A DNA stretch of 42,583 nucleotides. Origin: Methylophaga thalassica. Its GTDB lineage: Bacteria; Pseudomonadota; Gammaproteobacteria; Nitrosococcales; Methylophagaceae. The DNA is taken from contig DRHY01000303.1 of assembly GCA_011052985.1 (NCBI GenBank), forward strand, positions 1 through 42,583. Reading direction: 5' to 3'. The notes beneath the pieces are model-generated. The model was not told the DNA's origin and did not search any database. It saw only the letters and a program-made list of their open reading frames with translations. Numbering within the stretch: the stretch's first letter is position 1; each line of letters opens with the position of its first letter. A program made the translations under genes and the position numbers. Shown in pieces: positions 24,945 to 31,358 of the stretch.

Positions 24945-25361
24945 TGATCGCTCCTTGATCTGCATAATAGAGATTTTAATTAAATCACATACAGTTCATA
25001 AGATTAATAAAAGCATAAGTGGATTAGTGCTAATTGAGCATGAATTCTCATCTTATAGTGAATGTCCTTACAACTATATTGACTAAATGAACTTTCTGAA
25101 CTCTGTTTAAACATCCATCACTTATTTTTTTCGATTCTGCGTTTAAAAATGATGGTTGTAATTAATTCCCCTTCAATAATCCCAAATATTTTTTTCCCAT
25201 GCATACCATCTTCAAATAAAGCGTCATTGACCTTTCCCCTCAATTTAACGAAAACGATAAAACGAAATTTTTGGTGCATATAGCCAGTTAGGAACGCTAT
25301 AGGCTGTTTCAGTTTTTCTTTTTTATCTTAAATATTGAAAAGTATGAATACGTTAAATGTG
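24945..25361. other. Intergenic stretch without a recognisable gene
   Basis: About 420 bp of AT-rich DNA. The inverted repeat TATAGC...GCTATA at 25278-25302 is followed by a T-rich tract and could be a weak terminator. I found no coding frame of note. There is no cluster of GGA motifs that would suggest a CsrA-sponge RNA. Confidence 0.4.
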
Positions 25362-25456
25362 TATAACATACATTATATAAATCAATTAGTTAAAGGTATA
25401 AATTAAAGTTGACAATTAAGTTTTTAAGTGCTTTTATTAATATAAAAGGAGCACTT
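25362..25456 (+). promoter_or_regulatory. Shared promoter/operator block, copy 1
   Basis: It contains ataacatacattatat, then aattagtta, then ttgac.atTAAGTTTTTA and an AAAGGAGCACTT ribosome site. The same order and spacing recur at 27743-27843 before the metallophosphoesterase gene. The long conserved AT-rich part upstream of the ttgac box suggests a common operator for one regulator. Confidence 0.55.
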
Positions 25457-25513
25457 ATGAAAAAAAGAATATTGATAAAACAGTTATTCGGTGCAGCTGG
25501 AGCAGAAATATGA
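25457..25513 (+). CDS. 18-residue leader-type ORF
   Basis: The frame MKKRILIKQLFGAAGAEI has the strong ribosome site AAAGGAGCACTT before its ATG. Its stop overlaps the ATG of the next gene (ATGA). That next gene has no clear ribosome site of its own, so it is probably translated by coupling to this small frame. The peptide may have no function beyond coupling, or it may be a short basic or membrane-active peptide. Confidence 0.5.
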   Translation: MKKRILIKQLFGAAGAEI

Positions 25514-25842
25514 GCATCGTAAGTTTAGCGGCGGGGAAAGTTGTTTTAAGAGAATGGAATATCTTACAAATTAATACACCGGAGGGAAGTGGTGAAATAT
25601 TTGTGGGGTATAGCGAGCACGATGGACTGGGACGGGTTAGCACGGTGATTCAACATTTTGATGAAACGACTAAAACCGGACGTACTCAATCAGGTTCTGA
25701 GTACGAAGTCATAGGTGAGGCGGGCATGCCACACGAGGATGCCATGTATGTACTTGAGAGAACATTAGGTGCGGATCTCATTCAGAAAGAATTACTACCT
25801 GGCAACTCTGAAGTATTACGTTTTAGATATCCAATCAAATGA
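25510..25842 (+). CDS. Conserved-looking small protein, unknown function
   Basis: A 110-residue acidic protein, predicted cytosolic and mixed alpha/beta. It begins MSIVSLAAGKVVLREW and contains GEIFVGYSEHDGLGRVSTVI and SGSEYEVIGEAGMPHEDAMY. I do not recognise the family. The ATG overlaps the upstream leader ORF by 4 bp, and its stop overlaps the start of the GNAT gene by 4 bp. The three frames form one coupled unit under promoter block 1. Confidence 0.65.
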   Translation: MSIVSLAAGKVVLREWNILQINTPEGSGEIFVGYSEHDGLGRVSTVIQHFDETTKTGRTQSGSEYEVIGEAGMPHEDAMYVLERTLGADLIQKELLPGNSEVLRFRYPIK

Positions 25843-26264
25843 TTTCTCTCTTAAAAGTATCCGAGTCGGATGCTGAAGACATATTTGAGATGGCCGGTAT
25901 GCTTTCAATGAGTTTTGATGTTGGATGCAAACATGAATTGAGCGATTTCCTTCGTGTGTTCAAAGATGATGAAACCATTTTTCTCATTGCACGAATAGCT
26001 AATGTTGCTGTTGGATATCTCTATGGCAATACGCACTACGCTTTCTATGCAGCTCAAAATGTCGCATGGATTGAAGAGCTTTATGTGAAAGAAGCCTATC
26101 GCAGAAACGGTGTTGCTACCTCACTTCTTATACACGCAGAGCAAATTGCCAACGAGCGAAAAGCTGTACTAATTAGCGTTGCAACTAGACGAGCAGAGCA
26201 GTTTTATGAAAGGTCAGGCTATCAACGATCAGCTCATTATTTCCGAAAGCTACTTGGAAATTAA
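25839..26264 (+). CDS. GNAT-family N-acetyltransferase
   Basis: A 141-residue GNAT protein. The acetyl-CoA pyrophosphate loop is YRRNGVATSLL at about residues 86-96 (R-x2-G-x-A form), preceded by AWIEELYVKEAYR and followed by RRAEQFYERSGYQRS, the usual C-terminal motif. The substrate is unknown; relatives include aminoglycoside and protein acetyltransferases. It is coupled to the 110-residue protein by a 4-bp overlap, so it may act on it or with it. A toxin-type GNAT is less likely because no DUF1778-type antitoxin is adjacent. Confidence 0.75.
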   Translation: MISLLKVSESDAEDIFEMAGMLSMSFDVGCKHELSDFLRVFKDDETIFLIARIANVAVGYLYGNTHYAFYAAQNVAWIEELYVKEAYRRNGVATSLLIHAEQIANERKAVLISVATRRAEQFYERSGYQRSAHYFRKLLGN

Positions 26265-26367
26265 GGATTGAAATAATGAATTCATGCCTCGAGCCCGAAA
26301 GCCAATGCAGAAAAGTAAATTTTAAAGCCTGGTTTCGAATGATTAACTTAAAAGAAGAGGAAAAAAC

Positions 26368-26943
26368 ATGAGCCTTGCTGAGGAGTTATTGCTAGTCGTT
26401 GACTTAGAAGCGACATGCTGGGAAGACAAGGTCGAAGGCACCGATCGTCGGCAAAGTGTTCAGGATATGGAGGTTATTGAGTTTGGCTGTGTAATCTGTA
26501 ATAAAAACGGAGATGTCATTGATGCCAAATCCTATTTTGTACGTCCCCAACTCCATCCTAAATTATCTGTATTTTGTACTGCGTTAACATCAATTCAGCA
26601 AAGTGATGTCGATAGTGCTCAATATTATACAGATGTCGTTTACGAGCTTAACAAGTGGCTAGAAGGATATTTGCTAAGGAAATGGTGCTCATGGGGGAAC
26701 TACGACAAGAATCAGCTCCTAGCCGAAACTGAACGGCATGGTGTTTCACCCAATTTTTTAATGCTACCTCACCATAATCTCAAAAAAATGTGGGCAAAAG
26801 GCAAAAGTACTTATCGTAATATTGGACCAAAAGGTGCGCTTGAATACCATGGGCTTCAGTTCGACGGTAATTATCATCGTGCAATAGATGATGCATTAAA
26901 TATTGCTCGCTTATTACCTTTCATTACATTCAATGAACAATAA
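26368..26943 (+). CDS. DEDDh 3'-5' exonuclease (ERI-1/KapD-like)
   Basis: A 191-residue exonuclease. Motif I is VVDLEATCW (D12, E14), motif II is CSWGNYDKNQL (about 110-120), and motif III is YHRAIDDALNIARLL (about 169-182) with the His-x4-Asp spacing. The cysteine and tryptophan after DLEAT are typical of the ERI-1/KapD-type inhibitor-of-KinA branch of RNase T-fold enzymes. RNA trimming is the likeliest activity. AAGAGGAAAAAAC precedes the ATG. This is the second DEDD exonuclease in the window, but the sequence is clearly different from that at 17068-17586. Confidence 0.82.
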   Translation: MSLAEELLLVVDLEATCWEDKVEGTDRRQSVQDMEVIEFGCVICNKNGDVIDAKSYFVRPQLHPKLSVFCTALTSIQQSDVDSAQYYTDVVYELNKWLEGYLLRKWCSWGNYDKNQLLAETERHGVSPNFLMLPHHNLKKMWAKGKSTYRNIGPKGALEYHGLQFDGNYHRAIDDALNIARLLPFITFNEQ

Positions 26944-26999
26944 AGGATGGCCATTTTCATTACATGGCTATCTGAGAGCGCTAACCATCTAAGAATGTT

Positions 27000-27045
27000 C
27001 AATTATTAGTTTATTGTGTTGTGCAATTACTAGTTTATTGTGTTG
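27000..27045. repeat. Two-unit tandem repeat, 24-bp period
   Basis: caattattagtttattgtgttg (27000-27021) and caattactagtttattgtgttg (27024-27045) differ by one base. They lie in the 240-bp gap between the exonuclease and the MCQ protein. The gap otherwise holds AT-rich promoter-like DNA. Confidence 0.75.
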
Positions 27046-27197
27046 ATGACTCATGTTTTGACAGCAAAAAGTAACTCAATCGTAACGAGTTATGGCTATG
27101 TACTTTCGTTTTATTAATTATTTTATTTTTTTAAATTGAATATTGCAGTTTAACTTTATTTTCTCTATATTTTCTCTCTCAAGTAATGAGAGTGAAA

Positions 27198-27605
27198 ATG
27201 TGCCAAGCAATTAAGTTCACAATTAACAATCATCCCATCCTATTTTGTTTCAGTGATAATAATCCCTGTTTGCCAGTATTGACGCGAAACGGCAATATCG
27301 TGATCCTGCCGTGGGGTAATCAAAGCCAAACCCTTGGCTTATACCCGGAAGGTGCCACAGCCCACATCGTTCATGTTCAGTCTGATAAGTGGAAGTCTCA
27401 CCAGCCCAAATCTGTTCGTATAGCTTGTGAAGCTTTTATGATGGTTGACCAAGAAGGAAATGAACACTGGTTTGACACCCAGAAATCAAACCAATACATA
27501 AGGGGTGTCGTTGCAACGCAACCGCTCGCAGATAAAGTATATGTCTTAATGCGTAACAGAGACTTGCTGGAACCAGATATCTCCCATGAATGGCCAGTTA
27601 AGTAA
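27198..27605 (+). CDS. Small MCQ-type protein, unknown; possible distant SRAP/HMCES relative
   Basis: A 135-residue protein if translation starts at 27198, where GAGAG lies 6 nt upstream; a longer start at 27186 has none. The chosen start puts Cys at position 2 (MCQAIKF). It also has PVLTRNGNIVILPWGNQS, KSVRIACEAFMM and HWFDTQKSNQYIRGV. SRAP/HMCES (YedK) proteins start MCGR with a catalytic Cys2 and carry a WG motif and a catalytic Glu after an R-x-x-C-x segment, which loosely matches. The protein is much shorter than the 220 residues of YedK, so the link is weak. Confidence 0.55.
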   Translation: MCQAIKFTINNHPILFCFSDNNPCLPVLTRNGNIVILPWGNQSQTLGLYPEGATAHIVHVQSDKWKSHQPKSVRIACEAFMMVDQEGNEHWFDTQKSNQYIRGVVATQPLADKVYVLMRNRDLLEPDISHEWPVK

Positions 27606-27742
27606 AACCTAGCACTATTTTGTGATGTGTTTTAGCTAACTCAGTTGGCTGTGAATTGCATAGTTTTATTTAAATCCAATTCAAATGTGTATTTAGTACT
27701 AAATATGCATTTCATTCTAATATCCTAAATATTTGATCAGTG

Positions 27743-27843
27743 AATAACATACATTATATGTTTGTAAACAATTAGTTACGATCAAAATGCAATTTGACGG
27801 TTAAGTTTTTACATGCTATTTCTTTGTGAAAAAAAGGAGAACT
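27743..27843 (+). promoter_or_regulatory. Shared promoter/operator block, copy 2
   Basis: aataacatacattatat, then caattagtta, then ttgacGGTTAAGTTTTTAca, and AAAAAGGAGAACT before the ATG. It aligns with 25362-25456 over its whole length with small gaps. Confidence 0.55.
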
Positions 27844-28602
27844 ATGAAACTTCAACTTGCCTCTGATTTGCATTTGCACCGAGATAAAACATTTGATTTT
27901 GAATCGAGTGATAGCGACATATTGGTTCTGGCGGGAGATATCCAGTCCGGGACACGCGGTATTGAATTCGCAGAAAGTCTTGCAGAACGTCATGGAAAAA
28001 TAGTTCTTTATGTCGCAGGAAATCACGAATACTACATGCACAATTACAATCAGCTTCAAGAATCAATTCGTCAGAAAACCAAAAATTCTCAAAATGTTTT
28101 TTTCTTGAATAATGATGTTTTTTATTATCAGGACGTACGCTTTATTGGGACGACGTTGTGGACGGATTACAAACTTGATGGAAGATACAATCAATCTGAC
28201 GTAATGAACATTGTCGAAAATATTTTAAGTGATCACAGATATATAAAATTTGGCACGGATGGATTTTTTACAACGCAGCATGCACTCATGTTACATAACA
28301 CCGCCCGTAATTTTTTGCAGGAAGAGCTTAATAAAACGTGGGAGGGTAAAACCGTTGTCATTACCCATCATGCACCGAGCCTGCAATGTGCCCATCCAGA
28401 CTACCAGTTAGACCAAATTGCCGGTGCATTTATTTCAGATTGTGAAGAGTTAGTTGCTAAGGCTGATTTGTGGCTGTATGGCCATACGCATGCCAACGTT
28501 GACTTTCAAATAGGCAAATGTCGTGTGGTGAGCAATCAGCTTGGGTATGAACGGGAGAGGGTACCAGTGGCATTTCGACCTGAACTAATAATTGAGATTT
28601 GA
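27844..28602 (+). CDS. Calcineurin-like metallophosphoesterase
   Basis: A 252-residue enzyme with all five metallophosphoesterase motifs: DLHLH (8-12), LAGDIQ (about 30), GNHEYY (about 59), ITHHAPS (about 174) and YGHTHAN (about 213). The metal ligands are intact. Substrates of this branch include nucleotides, nucleic acids and phosphoproteins and cannot be predicted. The start at 27844 has AAAGGAG 6 nt upstream; the GTG at 27826 is not needed. It is followed after 1 bp by the zinc-ribbon gene, so these two form an operon under promoter block 2. Confidence 0.85.
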   Translation: MKLQLASDLHLHRDKTFDFESSDSDILVLAGDIQSGTRGIEFAESLAERHGKIVLYVAGNHEYYMHNYNQLQESIRQKTKNSQNVFFLNNDVFYYQDVRFIGTTLWTDYKLDGRYNQSDVMNIVENILSDHRYIKFGTDGFFTTQHALMLHNTARNFLQEELNKTWEGKTVVITHHAPSLQCAHPDYQLDQIAGAFISDCEELVAKADLWLYGHTHANVDFQIGKCRVVSNQLGYERERVPVAFRPELIIEI

Positions 28603-28603
28603 A

Positions 28604-28999
28604 ATGAAGAAAAGTCTTGAATCTCAAATTTACCTGCAGTGTCCATTAATCTTTCGAAATAAGCATGCAGGCCTGCAAGTAAATTTAATGCAGTTTGGAT
28701 TCGATTGCGGAGAAGGGTGGTTTGAAATTCTCGAGAATTTATTTCTAAATATAGAAGCATACTCTCGCCAACTTTTAGAGCAAGGCAGATCAATCGATAA
28801 ATTACCGTCTGGGGCTCAAGTAAAAGAAAAGTGGGGGACACTTTGTGTCTATATAGATAATACTGATGAACATATTGGAACACTTATTCAAGGTGCGAGG
28901 GGACGTTCATGTTTGACATGTGAGATTTGCGGAAACGCTGGCAAAATAATCATTGAGACTTACTATAGAGTTAGATGTGAAAGTTGTAGATCTTTATAA
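28604..28999 (+). CDS. Conserved hypothetical protein with C-terminal zinc ribbon
   Basis: A 131-residue protein. CPLIFRNKHAG near the N-terminus, FDCGEGWFEILENLF, the block AQVKEKWGTLCVYID (about 70-84) and the C-terminal four-cysteine zinc ribbon CEICGNAG...RCESC are features of a conserved family of unknown function often found in phages and mobile elements. The ATG at 28604 lies one base after the stop of the phosphoesterase gene, so it is co-transcribed. It might be a metal-binding partner of that enzyme, but this is inference. Confidence 0.68.
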   Translation: MKKSLESQIYLQCPLIFRNKHAGLQVNLMQFGFDCGEGWFEILENLFLNIEAYSRQLLEQGRSIDKLPSGAQVKEKWGTLCVYIDNTDEHIGTLIQGARGRSCLTCEICGNAGKIIIETYYRVRCESCRSL

Positions 29000-29164
29000 A
29001 TATGGCAAATCAACAATATCGAAAATTTCTGAATGTACAAGTCACTGGTTTTGGTCAGCAAAATTGAACAAACAACAATCTGTGGGGTTGTTGATTAATA
29101 TGGCTCAAATGTAAAGACCGCTTAGTACTAAAAGTGGCTGTTAATTATAGTGATCATGGCTTCC

Positions 29165-29355
29165 TAGGAGCGGATACAAGATAAAGTCTGTGCTAACCGA
29201 GATGAAGACAGACAAGATGTGTTCAATTATATTGAAATGTTTTACAACACCAAACGGTGGCTTGGTTTCATTAAACAGTTTTCACTGGTAGAGTTTGAGA
29301 ACGATTTACGAAGCGGTTGTTTAGTGTCTAAAAAATCAGTGGAGATTAAGTATGT
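29165..29355 (+). pseudogene. IS3-family transposase remnant (OrfB C-terminus) with a probable right end
   Basis: One frame reads RIQDKVCANRDEDRQDVFNY then IEMFYNTKRWLGFIKQFSLV and EFEND. This is the end of an IS3-type OrfB (normally ...YIE.FYN..RRHG....SPV.FE). The rest of the gene is missing. About 20 bp later, tgtctaaaaaatcagtggag resembles the right terminal repeat of IS3 elements. No left end is found. In 29000-29421 I see no other gene; a hairpin with arms CAACAA/TTGTTG lies at about 29068-29091. Confidence 0.65.
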
Positions 29356-29421
29356 GCGATATAACCGGGGTAGCCAGCTAAGACTATGGAACAGCAGACA
29401 CATAATAGATGTTTTAACTAA

Positions 29422-31170
29422 ATGGCACCAAAAGCTAAACCTCATCGTGATATTGGCGAAGCCCGTGCACTAATTCATCTTGCGATGAGTGTATTCTGGG
29501 ATGAAAAAACGCGAGACCTTCCTACTCACTACCCAAGACCCCAGCTTCCGTCTTTTGAAGGGCTGACAGAACTGTCTAAAATTAGTTCAGAGGCGAATAC
29601 TTCTGCAAGAAAGTTGGGTTCTGACTTGTCAAAATTGAGCTTGATCGAAGCTGGTTATGAGATTGGTAAAGAATACACCCACCTATTGCCATCAGATTAT
29701 CGGTCACAGCATGGAATCTATTACACTCCCCCAGCAGTAACTAATAGGCTCATAGAGCAGGTCGAAAAACACGGTGTTAATTGGCTTAGCGCATCTGCTA
29801 TTGATCCAGCCTGTGGTGGAGGGGCTTTCCTTAGCCCAGTTGCTATCCGTATGAAAAAAGCATTATTTGATGCAGGTTATAGCAGTGATAAAATTATCAA
29901 GCACATTACTAGCCACTTAAAAGGGTATGAAATTGATCCATTTTCGGGCTGGTTATCTCAGACATTATTTGAAATGTCACTAATGCATGAGATTGCTGAC
30001 ACTGGTATCAAAATTCCAAAAATCGTTTGTATTGGCGATACTCTAAAACTCAACAAAAATGAGACTTTTGATGTAGTAATTGGGAACCCTCCATATGCTA
30101 AAGTGAAACTTGACCCAGAACTGAAGACACTTTACGGACGCTCCGTTTTTGGTCATGCAAACTTATATGGTCTATTTACTGATAAGGCTTTGAAGTTATT
30201 AAAGCCCGGAGCTATTTTAGCTTTTGTCACACCGACATCTTTTCTGTCAGGCCAATACTTCAAGCGTTTGAGACATGTTCTATCTTCTGAAACAGATGTG
30301 CTAAGTATAGATTTTATAAGTGCTAGGAAAGGGGTTTTCCATGGAGTACTCCAAGAGACGGTGCTTGCTTGCTTTAAGAGCCTGAAGTCTGATAAATCAA
30401 AAGCTACGTCTGCAACAATTCATATCGATGCGAGCCAAAAATATATTGTTACAGAAAATGGGGAATGTTCAATTGAGCCAAGTATGGATAAGCCTTGGTT
30501 AATTCCACGCGATTCAGATCAAGCTGTTTTACTCAACGATTCTGAGGACAACTTCGCCTACCTAAAAGATTATGGGTATACCGTTTCAACTGGTCCTCTC
30601 GTCTGGAATAGACACAAGCAGCAGTTACGGGAGAAGAAGCAAAAGGGCGCTTTTCCTCTCATTTGGGCCGACTCTATCTCGTCTGATGGGCAATTTGTTC
30701 TGAAGCCAAATAAAAAAAGCCGTCCAAGATGGGTGATGATTGACTGTAGTCGTGAAAAGCACCTTCTATGTAATGTGCCATGTCTACTAATGAAACGAAC
30801 AACGGCAACGGAGCAAACAAACCGTCTCAATGTTGGCATAGTTGAAAAAAATATTCTTCAACGCTTTGGTGGGGTTAGTGTTGAAAATCACTTGAATATC
30901 ATTCGTCCATTAGATGGCATTGAGCCATTAGTCTCACTGGAGACTCTTCGTTATATACTTATGAGCAGACCAGTAGACAAATTATTCCGGGCTATGAATG
31001 GTTCTGTAGCAGTATCGGCCTATGAGCTCAATGCATTGAGGATGCCGACGTTAACATTTGCAAAAATGTTAGATCAGGCCTTGCAATCGGGGGCAAATAA
31101 TACACAGTTAGATGAGCTGCTTGATATAGCCTATTCCTCAACTAATTTGTCAGATATTCATGCTGCGTAA
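29422..31170 (+). CDS. N6-adenine-type DNA methyltransferase of the DISARM locus (DrmMI-like role)
   Basis: A 582-residue gamma-type N6-adenine methyltransferase. The AdoMet motif is DPACGGGAFL from residue 128, a second motif is GYEIDPFSGWLS, and the catalytic NPPY is at 222-225 (VVIGNPPYAKV). The C-terminal half (about 330-582) looks like a target-recognition region similar to Eco57I/TaqI-type enzymes. In DISARM the methylase marks host DNA as self. An adenine methylase is the hallmark of class 1 systems (drmMI). The ATG at 29422 has a poor ribosome site and lies just after the IS3 remnant, so the native promoter may be lost or IS-derived. A gap of about 190 bp separates it from drmE. Confidence 0.78.
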   Translation: MAPKAKPHRDIGEARALIHLAMSVFWDEKTRDLPTHYPRPQLPSFEGLTELSKISSEANTSARKLGSDLSKLSLIEAGYEIGKEYTHLLPSDYRSQHGIYYTPPAVTNRLIEQVEKHGVNWLSASAIDPACGGGAFLSPVAIRMKKALFDAGYSSDKIIKHITSHLKGYEIDPFSGWLSQTLFEMSLMHEIADTGIKIPKIVCIGDTLKLNKNETFDVVIGNPPYAKVKLDPELKTLYGRSVFGHANLYGLFTDKALKLLKPGAILAFVTPTSFLSGQYFKRLRHVLSSETDVLSIDFISARKGVFHGVLQETVLACFKSLKSDKSKATSATIHIDASQKYIVTENGECSIEPSMDKPWLIPRDSDQAVLLNDSEDNFAYLKDYGYTVSTGPLVWNRHKQQLREKKQKGAFPLIWADSISSDGQFVLKPNKKSRPRWVMIDCSREKHLLCNVPCLLMKRTTATEQTNRLNVGIVEKNILQRFGGVSVENHLNIIRPLDGIEPLVSLETLRYILMSRPVDKLFRAMNGSVAVSAYELNALRMPTLTFAKMLDQALQSGANNTQLDELLDIAYSSTNLSDIHAA

Positions 31171-31358
31171 AATTAGATTAGGCTAAATTTGAATAAGATT
31201 ATGATTATGATGTGGATTCTTATGTCTTTGTTTTTACTAGTCTCACAGCTTTAGTTAAATTGCTTTTCCTTGATCTTAGTGATTAAGTGTGTCAATTTCC
31301 GTTAATATTTGATAGTTCAGCATCATGCCGGACAGGGAAAGTGTTAGGTAGAAATGAA

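Noticed and set aside
24945-25456. CsrA-sponge small RNA next to csrA
   Set aside because: There is no cluster of GGA motifs in hairpin loops on either strand.
25839-26264. Toxin of a GNAT-DUF1778 toxin-antitoxin pair
   Set aside because: The coupled upstream 110-residue protein lacks a ribbon-helix-helix start and does not look like an antitoxin.
29422-31170. The methylase as part of a stand-alone type II or BREX system
   Set aside because: There is no restriction endonuclease, brxC, pglZ or brxL beside it, and it shares strand and neighbourhood with drmE-drmA-drmB-drmC.
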